From: Gaiellasilicea sp963749515
Lineage (GTDB): Bacteria; Actinomycetota; Thermoleophilia; Gaiellales; Gaiellaceae
DNA: 64,000 nucleotides
NCBI GenBank assembly: GCA_963749515.1
Contig: CAVVMR010000010.1
Span: 310,001 to 374,000, forward strand
Direction of reading: 5' to 3'
How positions within the stretch are numbered: position 1 is the stretch's first letter; the number at the start of each line of letters is the position of its first letter. Below the pieces are notes generated by a model that saw only the letters and a program-made list of their open reading frames with translations, searched no databases and had not been told where the DNA came from. Made by a program: the position numbers and the translations under genes. Positions 6,523 through 14,612 of the stretch are shown in pieces.

Positions 6523-8810
6523 TGAAGATCCCGCTGTCCTGGCTGCGCGACTACGTCCCGCTCCCGATGCCCGCCGGCGAGCTCGCCGACCGATTGAGCA
6601 TCAGCACGGCGGAGGTGAACACGATCGAGCCGCGCGGGCCGGCCGACGAGAACGGCAATCACGGTCTCTTCCTCGTCGGCAAGGTGCTCGAGGCGGGGAA
6701 GCACCCGAATGCCGACCGGCTCCAGCTCTGCCAGGTCGACGTGGGGGAGGGAGCGCCGCGTCAGATCGTCTGCGGCGCGTGGAACTTCGGCGCCGGCGCG
6801 ACGGTCGCGGTGGCGCTGCCGGGCGCGAAGCTGCCGGGTGCGGACGATCCGCTCGGGGAGGCCAAGCTGCGAGGCGAGCTCTCGCGGGGAATGATCCTGT
6901 CCGAGCGCGAGCTGGAGCTCGGCGCCGATCACTCGGGGATCATGGTCCTGCCCGAGGCCGAGCCGGGGACGCCGCTCGCCGACGTGCTCCCGCTCGCCGA
7001 CCTGATCATGGATGTCGAGCCGACGGGGAACCGGGTCGACCTGCTGTGCGTCTACGGAGTGGCGCGGGAGGTGGCGGCGCTCTTCGGGCTCGAGCTCGCG
7101 CCGCCCCCGGGCATCGATCCGGAGCCGCGCGGTACGGAGAGCGTCGCGATCCGCATCGACGACTTCGAAGGCTGTCCGCGCTACGTGGGACGGACCTTCG
7201 CCGACGTCCGCATCGGACCCTCGCCTCCCTGGCTGCGGGCGCGCCTCACGGGAGCGGGCATGCGCCCGATCTCCAATGTCGTCGACGTCACGAACTACGT
7301 CATGCTCGCGCTCGGAAACCCGCTGCACGCGTTCAACCGCACCACGCTGGCCGGTGACCAGATCATCGTCAGGCGGGCCGTGCGCGGCGAGAAGCTCCGG
7401 ACGCTCGACGGCGTCGAGCGAGAGCTCGACGAGCAGGACCTCGTGATCGCCGACGCGGAGCGGTCGATCGCGCTGGCGGGCATCATGGGCGGCGAGGAGA
7501 CGGAGGTGCGCGATTCGAGCACCGAAATCCTGCTCGAGGCGGCCAACTTCGAGCCGTTCGCGCTGCTGCGCACCTCGGAGCGGCTCAAGCTGCGCACCGA
7601 GGGCTCGAATCGCTGGGAGAAGGGCGTCGACCCCTACCTTGCGCCGCAGGCGGCAGCGTTTGCCACACAGCTCATCGTCGAGCTCGCCGACGCCCGCTGG
7701 CTGGGCGAGAACGACGTCCACGGCGAGCTCATGCCCCGTCCAGTCGTCCGCTTCCGACCCACTCGCGCCGACGAGCTGATCGGGCTCGAGACGCCTCCCG
7801 ACGAGCAGCGCACGATCCTCTCCGGCTTCGGGTTCGAGGTCGACGACGGCTGGAACGTGACGGTGCCCACGTGGCGAAGCCGCGACGTGACGCGCGAGGT
7901 CGACCTGATCGAGGAGGTTGCGCGGGTCCGGCTGGACGAGGTCGAGTTCACGCTGCCGCTACGCCGCGCGATGTTCGGCGCCCTCACGCCGTTGCAGCGC
8001 CTGCGGCGTCGCGTCGAGGACGTGCTCGCAGGGCTCGGCCTGTCCGAGATCTACACGCCGTCGCTCGTACCGGCGGCCGCCGAGCCTGACGGTCTGGCGC
8101 TGCCCGACCCGATGGGCGACCAGGCGGTGCTGCGGCAGACGCTCCTGCATGGTCTGGTCGACGCCGCGGCGCGAAACGTCTCGGTCGGCAACGAGCGGAT
8201 CGGGCTGTTCGAGATCGCGCGGATCTATCTCCCGCGCGGGAACGACCTACCGGAGGAGCAGCTGCACGTCGGCGGTGTCGTCGAGGGCGGCTTTCCGGCC
8301 GTCAAGGGCGTGGTCGAGTCGCTCTACCGGGCGCTCAAAGTGGAGCTCAACATCGAGCGCGACGCGCGGCCGTTTCTCTACCCGGGTCGTGCGGCGCGTG
8401 TCGGCGAGGGTTGGCTGGGCGAGCTCCACCCGACCGTCCTCGAGGGAACGTGGGGCGTCTTCGAGCTCGACCTCGAAGCACTGCTCGCGGCCTCGCGCGA
8501 GCCGATCCAGTACGACGACGTGATCACCTACCCCGCTGTGAAGCAGGACCTGGCGTTCGCGGTCGACGAGGCGATCGCTGCCGGCGACCTGATCGCAGCC
8601 GCCCACGAAGCCGCAGGGCCGGAGCTCCGCGAGCTGCGCGTCTTCGACGTCTATCGCGGCGAGCAGGTGGGAGCGGGGAAGAAGTCGATCGCGCTCGCGG
8701 CGTCGTTTCAGTCGCCGGAGAGGACGCTCTCCGACGACGATGCGGCCGCGATCCGCGAGCGGATCGTCGCCGCGCTCGCCGAGCGCTTCGGCGCCGAGCT
8801 GCGTGCGTAG
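6522..8810 (+). CDS. pheT: Phenylalanine--tRNA ligase beta subunit
   Basis: This 762-residue partner of PheS carries tRNA binding and editing. Domains in order: B1 and an EMAP/tRNA-binding domain (about 40-155; LVGKVLEAGKHPNADRLQLCQVD), the B3/B4 editing domain (NVVDVTNYVMLALGNPLHAFNRTTL), the B5 domain, the catalytic-like core (LRRRVEDVLAGLGLSEIYTPSL) and a C-terminal ferredoxin-fold anticodon-binding domain (ITYPAVKQDLAFAVDE ... ERTLSDDDAAAIRERIV). Length and order are normal. The start ATG overlaps the pheS stop by one base, so the two are translationally coupled. Confidence 0.97.
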   Translation: MKIPLSWLRDYVPLPMPAGELADRLSISTAEVNTIEPRGPADENGNHGLFLVGKVLEAGKHPNADRLQLCQVDVGEGAPRQIVCGAWNFGAGATVAVALPGAKLPGADDPLGEAKLRGELSRGMILSERELELGADHSGIMVLPEAEPGTPLADVLPLADLIMDVEPTGNRVDLLCVYGVAREVAALFGLELAPPPGIDPEPRGTESVAIRIDDFEGCPRYVGRTFADVRIGPSPPWLRARLTGAGMRPISNVVDVTNYVMLALGNPLHAFNRTTLAGDQIIVRRAVRGEKLRTLDGVERELDEQDLVIADAERSIALAGIMGGEETEVRDSSTEILLEAANFEPFALLRTSERLKLRTEGSNRWEKGVDPYLAPQAAAFATQLIVELADARWLGENDVHGELMPRPVVRFRPTRADELIGLETPPDEQRTILSGFGFEVDDGWNVTVPTWRSRDVTREVDLIEEVARVRLDEVEFTLPLRRAMFGALTPLQRLRRRVEDVLAGLGLSEIYTPSLVPAAAEPDGLALPDPMGDQAVLRQTLLHGLVDAAARNVSVGNERIGLFEIARIYLPRGNDLPEEQLHVGGVVEGGFPAVKGVVESLYRALKVELNIERDARPFLYPGRAARVGEGWLGELHPTVLEGTWGVFELDLEALLAASREPIQYDDVITYPAVKQDLAFAVDEAIAAGDLIAAAHEAAGPELRELRVFDVYRGEQVGAGKKSIALAASFQSPERTLSDDDAAAIRERIVAALAERFGAELRA

Positions 8811-8852
8811 GGTCGCAATCCGAATCCCGCGGACCTCCGTACAAGGTGAGTG

Positions 8853-9518
8853 ATGCGCCTTCGGGGTCTCATAGTTCTCGCCTCCGCGGCAGCGATCGTG
8901 CTCGTCCCGGCGGCCATCTCCGCTGCCACGCCGTTGCTGGGGACGGTCGGGCCGGACTTCAACATCACGCTTGCGCAGCCGGATGGGTCGCTCGTCACGC
9001 AACTCGATCCGGGCGAGTACGAGATCGCCGTGCGCGACCTCTCCACCGAGCACAACTTCCACCTCCAGGGGCCTGGCGTGGATCAGTTCACCGAGGTGGA
9101 GACGACGAGCTCGGCCACCTGGACGGTGACGCTCAAGGACGGCCGCTACACGATCTTCTGCGACCCGCACTCCACCCAGATGCGCCGCACGTTCATCGTC
9201 GGGACGCCGCCGCCCCCACCGCCGCCGAAGCCGGTCACCCCCAAGTTGCTGGCGACCGTGGGGCCGAAGAACACGATCTCGCTGAAGAGCGCTAGCGGCG
9301 CGGCGCTGAAGACCGTCAAGGCAGGCGTCTACTCGATCACGGTCCGCGACCGCTCGAAGCTGCACAACTTCCATCTCGTCGGCAAGGGCGTCAATCGCAG
9401 GTCGGCCCTCGTCGGGATGGGCACGTTCACGTGGAAGCTCAAGCTGTCGGCCGGGGCGCTCCGGTTCTTCTCGGACAAGAGCCCCAAGACCATCAAGGGC
9501 TCGGTTGTCGTCAAGTAG
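8853..9518 (+). CDS. Exported protein with two cupredoxin-like domains, second one degenerate
   Basis: This 221-residue protein has a signal peptide (LRGLIVLASAAAIVLVPAAISAA) followed by two similar plastocyanin-like domains of about 90 residues joined by a poly-Pro hinge (TPPPPPPPKP). Domain 1 has a full set of type I copper ligands: His in EHNFHL and Cys, His and Met in FCDPHSTQM. Domain 2 keeps HNFHL but reads RFFSDKSPKTIKG where Cys-His-Met should be, so it should not bind copper in the same way. ATG 8853 is preferred over GTG 8850 because AAGGTGAG lies just upstream. The gene stands 42 bp after pheT and may have its own promoter. An electron-transfer or structural role is unknown. Confidence 0.8.
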   Translation: MRLRGLIVLASAAAIVLVPAAISAATPLLGTVGPDFNITLAQPDGSLVTQLDPGEYEIAVRDLSTEHNFHLQGPGVDQFTEVETTSSATWTVTLKDGRYTIFCDPHSTQMRRTFIVGTPPPPPPPKPVTPKLLATVGPKNTISLKSASGAALKTVKAGVYSITVRDRSKLHNFHLVGKGVNRRSALVGMGTFTWKLKLSAGALRFFSDKSPKTIKGSVVVK

Positions 9519-9522
9519 GTAG

Positions 9523-10449
9523 TTACACCCGCCGGCTGGGCTTCACGAGGCCGGCGTTCCTGCCGCCCGCCGCACGGATCTCGGCCTGGCGGTCGAGCTC
9601 CGAGTTCAGCTCGGCGCCGAAGAGCAGCGCGAACGCCGAGTAATTGAGCCACAGCAGCAGCACGATGCCGCTGGCAAGCGCGCCGTAGGTCTTCGAGTAG
9701 GAGTCGGAGAGGCTCGTGTAGAGGGCGAACAATCCCGAGAGCGCGAGCCACATCAGGCTTCCGACCAGCGAACCGGGCGTCAGCCACTTCCAGCTGCGGA
9801 CGTCGACATTCGGCGCGAGGAAGTAGACGAGGCCGAAGAAGAGCAGGATCGCGACGAAGGCGATTGGCCAGCGGATGATCGTCCAGAGGAGCTCGAACGC
9901 TCCACCGAGGTTGGCCTTGTCCGCGATCGCCGCTCCGAGCGGGCCGCCGAAGACGATCAGCAGCAGCAGGCCGGCGAGTACGAGCCCGGTGAGAACGACG
10001 AGGATGATCGCGATCAGCCGCGTCAGCCAGAACGGCCGCGTCTCGATGCGGTCGTAGGCGCGGTTCACCGACTTGATCACCGCGTTCATCGCGCCGCTCG
10101 CCGCCCAGATCGCGCCGGCCGCTCCGACCACGAACGCGACGACGGAGGTCCCCGTGGACGTGTCCTTCTGCAGCGTGTCGATCGTCGTCAGCACGTCGCC
10201 GGGCGCGACGGGTGCGAGGAACTCCTTCAGCGCGTCATAGGCGCCGAACAGATCGAGCAGCCCGACCAGAAAGACCATCGCGGGAAAGAACGCCAGCAGC
10301 GAGCTGAACGCGACCTGGGCGGAGAGGCCCATGGCGTCGTCGGCCAGGAACGACTTGAAGGCACGCTTGAGGACGTCCACCCACTCGCGCGCCGAGAGTC
10401 GCCAGGGGCTCGACGGAGCACGACCGATCTCGACCGACGGCGCCGCCAA
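9523..10449 (-). CDS. YihY/BrkB family inner-membrane protein
   Basis: This 308-residue polytopic protein has about six membrane helices. The family signature AFSSLLAFFPAMVFLVGLLDLFG is near the N-terminus, and GSLVGSLMWLALSGLFALYTS...YSKTYGALASGIVLLLWLNYSAFALLFGAELNSEL near the C-terminus. This family (UPF0761) was once misnamed ribonuclease BN; the function is unknown. It is last in a minus-strand run of small membrane-associated genes (DUF3618, holin-like) and probably co-transcribed with them: only 3 bp separate it from the upstream DUF3618 gene. Confidence 0.92.
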   Translation of the reverse strand: MAAPSVEIGRAPSSPWRLSAREWVDVLKRAFKSFLADDAMGLSAQVAFSSLLAFFPAMVFLVGLLDLFGAYDALKEFLAPVAPGDVLTTIDTLQKDTSTGTSVVAFVVGAAGAIWAASGAMNAVIKSVNRAYDRIETRPFWLTRLIAIILVVLTGLVLAGLLLLIVFGGPLGAAIADKANLGGAFELLWTIIRWPIAFVAILLFFGLVYFLAPNVDVRSWKWLTPGSLVGSLMWLALSGLFALYTSLSDSYSKTYGALASGIVLLLWLNYSAFALLFGAELNSELDRQAEIRAAGGRNAGLVKPSRRV

Positions 10450-10452
10450 GTC

Positions 10453-10701
10453 TCAGCGTTCGCGGCCCTTGCGGGCGAAGAGACGCAGCGTCGCGCCGAT
10501 TCCACCCGCGAGGAAGAAGCCTGCCCCGAGCGCGCCTGCGGCGACGACCGGCAAGTTCGAGCGGAGCTTGGCGGCCACATTCGTGGCTTCGCCGAGCCCT
10601 TCGCGGAGCTGCTCGACCGCCGTCGCGAGCTGGACGCGCTCGGCTTCGATCTCGCGGCGGACGGTGTCCGGCGTGCGGCCGTTCGTGCTAGCGGTGGCCA
10701 T
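10453..10701 (-). CDS. DUF3618 family small membrane protein
   Basis: This 82-residue protein shows the DUF3618 pattern: a short helical N-terminal region TPDTVRREIEAERVQLATAVEQLREGLG followed by one membrane helix (LPVVAAGALGAGFFLAGGIGATLRLF) and a basic tail. The function is unknown; the family is widespread in Actinobacteria next to holin-like and YihY genes, as here. It overlaps the upstream holin-like gene by 14 bp. Confidence 0.85.
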   Translation of the reverse strand: MATASTNGRTPDTVRREIEAERVQLATAVEQLREGLGEATNVAAKLRSNLPVVAAGALGAGFFLAGGIGATLRLFARKGRER

Positions 10702-11104
10702 TGGCCTTCAATGCCTCCGTCGTCAGCTTGGCCTCGCGGATCGCCTGCTCGGGGACCGGCGGCGTTGCGCGCTTGAACCGCATCACCGCGAGCAGTCCTA
10801 GGGTCGCGGTGAGAGCAAACAGGCCGACGGTGACGAGCAGGACCGCGAGCCACAGGTCGAGGACCGTCGCGAGCGCGACGGCGACCGTGGCAAAGAGGAA
10901 TCCGACCGCGTACAGGGCAACGACGGCGGCGCCGATTCCGAGCCCCACGCCGGCGCCGAACGCTCCAGCCTTCCGCTTCAGCTCGAGGCCGGCGAGCTCG
11001 ATCTCGAGCTTCGCGAGTGTGCTTGCGTGCTCGGCGACCTGCTTTGCAGCGGTGCCGACGCCCGGCGTCTCCTCGACCCCGGTCTCAGCGGCGCGGGTGG
11101 GCAT
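10688..11104 (-). CDS. Actinobacterial holin-like (phage holin superfamily) membrane protein
   Basis: This 138-residue protein has an amphipathic N-terminal helix (VAEHASTLAKLEIELAGLELKRKAGAFG) followed by two membrane helices in a hairpin (GLGIGAAVVALYAVGFLFATVAVALA and LWLAVLLVTVGLFALTATLGLLAVM) and a charged tail. The layout fits the phage-holin-3-6/DUF1469 family found chromosomally in Actinobacteria. There is no lysin next to it, so a prophage origin is not supported; the chromosomal family is of unknown function. It overlaps the genes on both sides. Confidence 0.85.
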   Translation of the reverse strand: MPTRAAETGVEETPGVGTAAKQVAEHASTLAKLEIELAGLELKRKAGAFGAGVGLGIGAAVVALYAVGFLFATVAVALATVLDLWLAVLLVTVGLFALTATLGLLAVMRFKRATPPVPEQAIREAKLTTEALKANGHR

Positions 11105-11441
11105 GACCCCTCCAGTCGATCAGCTTTGCGAGGACGGTTCCGACTCCGAAGGCTGCTGCGGCGACGACGAATGGATTCGGGCCGCGCTTGCCCGACTTCT
11201 GCGAGTCGAGCTGCGGACCGGAGGGCGCGTGACGCCTACCGCCGGTCCCGGGCTCGGCGTCCTTCGGGAGCTCGCCCTTCGCCCGCCGCACCATCAGCGA
11301 CGGCTTCAGCTTGCGCAGGAAGCTCGCGTCGTCGGCCAGCTCGTCGCCGAGCTTCGCCGCGACGCCGCCCTTGGCGGCGGCCTTGTCGGAGAGCGCGTCG
11401 AGCTTCTCGGCGCCCGCCTCGACTGCCTCGTCGCCTTTCAT
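11085..11441 (-). CDS. Small hypothetical protein with C-terminal membrane segment
   Basis: This 118-residue protein is not recognised. It has an Ala/Lys/Asp-rich helical N-terminal half (DEAVEAGAEKLDALSDKAAAKGG), a basic Pro/Gly-rich middle (residues 65-88) and a short hydrophobic stretch NPFVVAAAAFGVGTVLAKLIDW near the C-terminus. Its position in the operon, with an ATGA overlap to the upstream DUF4235-like gene and a 20-bp overlap with the holin-like gene, suggests an envelope-linked job. Confidence 0.7.
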   Translation of the reverse strand: MKGDEAVEAGAEKLDALSDKAAAKGGVAAKLGDELADDASFLRKLKPSLMVRRAKGELPKDAEPGTGGRRHAPSGPQLDSQKSGKRGPNPFVVAAAAFGVGTVLAKLIDWRGHAHPRR

Positions 11442-11566
11442 CTCTTGACGGGCGGCTTCTCGCCGGTCGCGATGCGCCAGACCCCGGAGGCGGCGCGGCG
11501 AGCAGCGATCGTGGCCACGGCGCCGAGTGCGCCGTAGAGGCCGGTCCAGAGTGCCTTCCGAAGCAT
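11438..11566 (-). CDS. 42-residue DUF4235-like protein
   Basis: This short gene encodes MLRKALWTGLYGALGAV followed by ATIAARRAASGVWRIATGEKPPVKR. The pattern is a small-residue-rich membrane hairpin followed by VW+..TG+.PP. It resembles the C-terminal half of DUF4235 proteins, which are about 80 residues, so this is a short version. Its TGA overlaps the ATG of the next gene (ATGA, 4 bp). That coupling and the co-directional membrane-protein neighbours argue it is real despite its size. The function is unknown. Confidence 0.6.
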   Translation of the reverse strand: MLRKALWTGLYGALGAVATIAARRAASGVWRIATGEKPPVKR

Positions 11567-11612
11567 GACCGTGTGGTTCCCGCCTCGGACGGCGGCAAAC
11601 CTCCGAGGTCGT

Positions 11613-11819
11613 CTAGAGCAGCCGGATCTCGCCCTCGCGGATCTCGGCGACGCGCTCGGAGGCGATCTCTTCGCCGTTGACGATCAGGCCGTGGAAGATG
11701 TCGGTCTGCTCGTCTGCGAGCACCTCGTCGACCTTGCCGACCTTCTCGCCGTTCGCGTCGATCACCTTCCAGCCCGGCTCGATCAGGACCCAGGCGACCT
11801 GGTCCGGCTCGTCGCTCAT
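11613..11819 (-). CDS. PRC-barrel-like (DUF2171-type) small protein
   Basis: This 68-residue acidic protein reads WVLIEPGWKVIDANGEKVGKVDEVL and then DIFHGLIVNGEEIASERVAEI. The pattern of G..V.D..G..+G.V+.+ is typical of PRC-barrel/DUF2171 single-domain proteins. The ATG at 11819 (MSDEPDQ) is preferred over an upstream in-frame ATG at 11843, because that would overlap the neighbouring gene and add residues unlike the family. It lies 1 bp after the end of the upstream gene. The function is unknown. Confidence 0.72.
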   Translation of the reverse strand: MSDEPDQVAWVLIEPGWKVIDANGEKVGKVDEVLADEQTDIFHGLIVNGEEIASERVAEIREGEIRLL

Positions 11820-11820
11820 C

Positions 11821-12462
11821 TCACACCGCCTTTCCGCCGACACGCCAGACGGGCCCCTGGGTATCGACGTTGTGGGTGTCGGAGAGGACGCGGAGAATCG
11901 TGAGTTGCCCCGGGATACCCTCCTGGTCGACGCGCTCGAAGCAGCGGGCGGTCATCGGCGATGAGGCGCCGTAGCCGAAGGTGTGTGCAACGCGGAACCG
12001 ATAGGCGCTGCGATCAGGGACGCGGGCGGGATTGACCGGTGCGAGCATCAGGGCAGCCCGCTGGAGATGGTCGCTCGAGGTCAGCTCGAGCTCGCAGTAC
12101 AGATCGCTCCAGTCGGGCGGCAGCGTGGCGACGGCCTGCGCCCACGCGTCCGCCAGCCGGAGGCGGGGCGTCTCGGTGCGTGGCACGCGCTCGCCTGCCT
12201 CGAGCAGCCCGAGGGTGCCGCGGATCCGCTCCTCGTCCAGCTTCCCGAGCAGCTTCGCCAGCTGATCCGATCCGATCCCCGCGCCGGTGCGACTGACGGT
12301 CAGACGCAGCTCGTCGCCGGCGATTCCGGGGCCGGCCGGACCGAGGAGGGCGGCTGCACGTGAGCGTTGGGAGGCGCTCGGGACGGTGACCACGAGCCGG
12401 GCGTCCGCCCAGTCCGCGGGCAAGTCCGCTTGCATTCGACGCCATTGCTCGACCAGCCCCAT
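11821..12462 (-). CDS. Hypothetical protein with an internal duplication
   Basis: This 213-residue cytosolic protein is not recognised. It contains two related segments: LPADWADARLVVTVPSASQ...RAAALLGPAGP near residues 13-45 and LPPDWSDLYCELELTSSDHLQRAALMLAPVNPAR near residues 115-150. In both, LPxDW(S/A)D is followed by a beta strand and a RAA(A/L)(L/M)L.P helix, so the protein is a two-repeat fold. Translation beyond residue 1 upstream is only antisense to the E1 alpha gene, so ATG 12462 is taken as the start. It diverges from the dehydrogenase cluster with only 15 bp between start codons. Confidence 0.7.
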   Translation of the reverse strand: MGLVEQWRRMQADLPADWADARLVVTVPSASQRSRAAALLGPAGPGIAGDELRLTVSRTGAGIGSDQLAKLLGKLDEERIRGTLGLLEAGERVPRTETPRLRLADAWAQAVATLPPDWSDLYCELELTSSDHLQRAALMLAPVNPARVPDRSAYRFRVAHTFGYGASSPMTARCFERVDQEGIPGQLTILRVLSDTHNVDTQGPVWRVGGKAV

Positions 12463-12477
12463 GCGGGCGTCAGCATA

Positions 12478-13473
12478 ATGAAGGCCGCAATGGCGAAGGT
12501 CGAGAAGAAGCCACGGGCGGAGGACGCGCTCTCGGACGAACGGCTCCGGGAGCTGTTCCGCGAGATGCTGCTCATCCGCCGCTTCGAGGAGAAGGTGGAA
12601 GAGCGCTTCCGGGCGGGCGAGCTGCCCGGCTTCCTGCACGTGTGCATCGGGCAGGAGGCGGTGGCCTCCGGCGTGTGCGCCGCGCTCGAGCCCGATGACG
12701 TGATCGCATCGACGCATCGCGCCCACGGCCACACGATCGCCAAGGGCACGCACGTGAACAAGGTCATGGCCGAGCTGTACGGCAAGAAAGAGGGTTGCTC
12801 GGGCGGCTTCGGCGGCTCGATGCACCTCTACGACCTCGAGCACGGGAACCTGGGTGCGAATGCCGTCGTCGGCGGCGGCTTTCCCGCGATCACCGGAGCC
12901 GCGCTGGCGTTCCAGTTCCGCAAGCAGCCCCGCGTCGGCGTCGCCTTCTTCGGTGACGGCGCCACGAACACGGGCACGTTCCACGAGTCCCTCAACCTCG
13001 CCCAGTTGTGGAAGGTGCCGGCGCTCTTCGTGCTCGAGATGAACGGCTGGGCGGAGTCGACGCCCATCTCGCAGCACTCGCCGATCGAGGACTTCTCCCA
13101 GCGCGCCGTCGCCTGGGGGATGCACTCCATCGACGTCGACGGACAGGACGTCGAAGCCGTCTACGCCGCGACGCGCGAGGCGCGCGACTACGCGGTCTCG
13201 GGCAACGGCCCCGTCTTCCTCAACGTTCGCACCTACCGGCTCGTCGGCCACTACATCGGCGACCCGCAGGTCTATCGCTCGAAGGAAGAGATCGAGGAGC
13301 TGCGCAACACGAAGGATCCGATCGAGCTCCTGCGCGCCAGGCTCGAGCTCTCCGACGAGGAGTTCGAGGGGCTCGACACCGAGATCCACGCGATCGTCGA
13401 GTCCTCGGTCGAGTTCGCGAAGGCGGGCACGGATCCGAAGCCCGAAGACGCCTTGAAGTACGTCTATGCCTGA
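12478..13473 (+). CDS. pdhA: 2-oxoacid (pyruvate/acetoin-type) dehydrogenase E1 alpha subunit
   Basis: This is the thiamine-diphosphate-dependent decarboxylase subunit that works with E1 beta. The 331-residue product has the family landmarks HVCIGQEAVASGVCAALEPDDVIASTHRAHGHTIAKG, GGFGGSMH, and the TPP/Mg motif FFGDGATNTGTFHESLNLAQLWKVPALFVLEMN, then YRLVGHYIGDPQVYRSKEEIEE at the phosphorylation-loop position. The start is ATG 12478 or 12490; the second has GAAGG 6 nt upstream. The E1 beta, E2 and E3 genes follow. Substrate (pyruvate, acetoin or another 2-oxoacid) cannot be fixed from sequence alone. Confidence 0.93.
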   Translation: MKAAMAKVEKKPRAEDALSDERLRELFREMLLIRRFEEKVEERFRAGELPGFLHVCIGQEAVASGVCAALEPDDVIASTHRAHGHTIAKGTHVNKVMAELYGKKEGCSGGFGGSMHLYDLEHGNLGANAVVGGGFPAITGAALAFQFRKQPRVGVAFFGDGATNTGTFHESLNLAQLWKVPALFVLEMNGWAESTPISQHSPIEDFSQRAVAWGMHSIDVDGQDVEAVYAATREARDYAVSGNGPVFLNVRTYRLVGHYIGDPQVYRSKEEIEELRNTKDPIELLRARLELSDEEFEGLDTEIHAIVESSVEFAKAGTDPKPEDALKYVYA

Positions 13474-14446
13474 GCTGACCTACCGTGAGGCCGTGCGCGA
13501 CGCGCTCTCGAGCGCGATGCGCTCCGACGACGACGTCTTCATCATGGGCGAGGACATCGCCGAGATGGGCGGCTCGATGGGCGTCACCCAGGGAATGCTC
13601 GAGGAGTTCGGCCCGGAGCGAGTCCGCAACACGCCGATCTCGGAGATCGCGATCGTGGGAACGGGAATCGGCGCCGCGATGCAGGGAATGCGCCCGGTGG
13701 TCGAGATCATGTACCAGGACTTCCTGACGCTCTCGATGGAGCAGCTCGTCAACCAGGCGGCGAAGCACCGGACGATGAGCGGCGGCCAGGTGAAGGTGCC
13801 GCTGACGATCCGGACGCAGGGCGGCGCCGGCTGGAGCCCGGGCGCGCAGCACGCGCAGCAGCTCGAGTCGTGGTTCGTGCACGTGCCGGGCCTGAAGGTC
13901 GTCTATCCCTCGACGCCCGAGGACGTGCGCGGCCTCCTCTGGAGCTCGATCTACGACGACAACACCGTCATCTTCTTCGAGCACCGGCTGCTCTACCCGC
14001 TCAAGGGCGACGTGCCGGATCAGATCGAGCCGATCGAGCTCGGCAAGGCACGGGTGCTGCGCGAGGGCTCCGACGTCACCGTCGTCGCCATCGGCCGGAT
14101 GGTGCCGGAGGCGCTGAAGGCCGCGGAGGACGCGGAGAAGGATGGGATCTCGGTCGAGGTCGTCGACCCACGCACGCTGCTCCCGCTCGACGAGGAGACG
14201 ATCATCGCCTCGGTGAAGAAGACCAACCGCTGCGTCACTGCGCACGAGGCAGTCACGCGCGGAGGCTTCGGCGCCGAGCTCACGGCCGTCGTCCAGGCTG
14301 GCGCCTTCGACTACCTGGACGCGCCGATCGAGCGCGTCGGGGCGAAGTTCGCACCGCTCGCATTCGCGCCGGCGATGGAGCAATGGGTTGTCCCGCATGC
14401 CGCGGACGTGCTCGAGGCGGTCAAGCGAACGGTGGCGCGGGGCTAG
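13466..14446 (+). CDS. pdhB: 2-oxoacid dehydrogenase E1 beta subunit
   Basis: This 326-residue partner of E1 alpha forms the heterotetrameric active site. It begins PELTYREAVRDALSSAMRSDDDVFIMGEDIAEMGG, the standard E1 beta N-terminus with the TPP-contacting Glu in GEDIA, and continues RVRNTPISEIAIVGTGIGAAMQGMRPVVEIMYQDFLTLSMEQLVNQAAK. The transketolase C-terminal domain carries VEVVDPRTLLPLDEETI and VTAHEAVTRGGFGAEL. The gene overlaps the end of E1 alpha by 8 bp, indicating coupled translation. Confidence 0.94.
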   Translation: MPELTYREAVRDALSSAMRSDDDVFIMGEDIAEMGGSMGVTQGMLEEFGPERVRNTPISEIAIVGTGIGAAMQGMRPVVEIMYQDFLTLSMEQLVNQAAKHRTMSGGQVKVPLTIRTQGGAGWSPGAQHAQQLESWFVHVPGLKVVYPSTPEDVRGLLWSSIYDDNTVIFFEHRLLYPLKGDVPDQIEPIELGKARVLREGSDVTVVAIGRMVPEALKAAEDAEKDGISVEVVDPRTLLPLDEETIIASVKKTNRCVTAHEAVTRGGFGAELTAVVQAGAFDYLDAPIERVGAKFAPLAFAPAMEQWVVPHAADVLEAVKRTVARG

Positions 14447-14612
14447 TGGCCCCCTCGGCGACAGTTAGGGCGCCGCTGCCGCGCGATCTGCGGCGCGATG
14501 CCGCGTCCTCAGTCGCGTCCATACCTTCAGGTATGGACGCTCCCTGCGTCCTTGCCTCGCTTGCAGCTCGCACGGCAGCGACGCGAAACCGTCACCGAGG
14601 GAACCACTAACG
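14447..14612. repeat. Intergenic repeat-like element with perfect hairpin between E1 beta and E2
   Basis: This 166-bp gap breaks the otherwise tightly packed dehydrogenase cluster. It contains a perfect hairpin at 14515-14540: GCGTCCATACC, loop TTCA, GGTATGGACGC (11-bp arms). It is flanked by several GCGTCC repeats. There is no T-tract, so it is not an intrinsic terminator. It may be a dispersed palindromic (REP-like) element or an mRNA stability structure that sets the E2 level. No second copy was seen in this window. Confidence 0.55.

Noticed and set aside
10688..11104. Holin-like gene as evidence of a prophage
   Set aside because: No lysin, structural or integration genes nearby; the family is chromosomal in Actinobacteria with DUF3618 and YihY.
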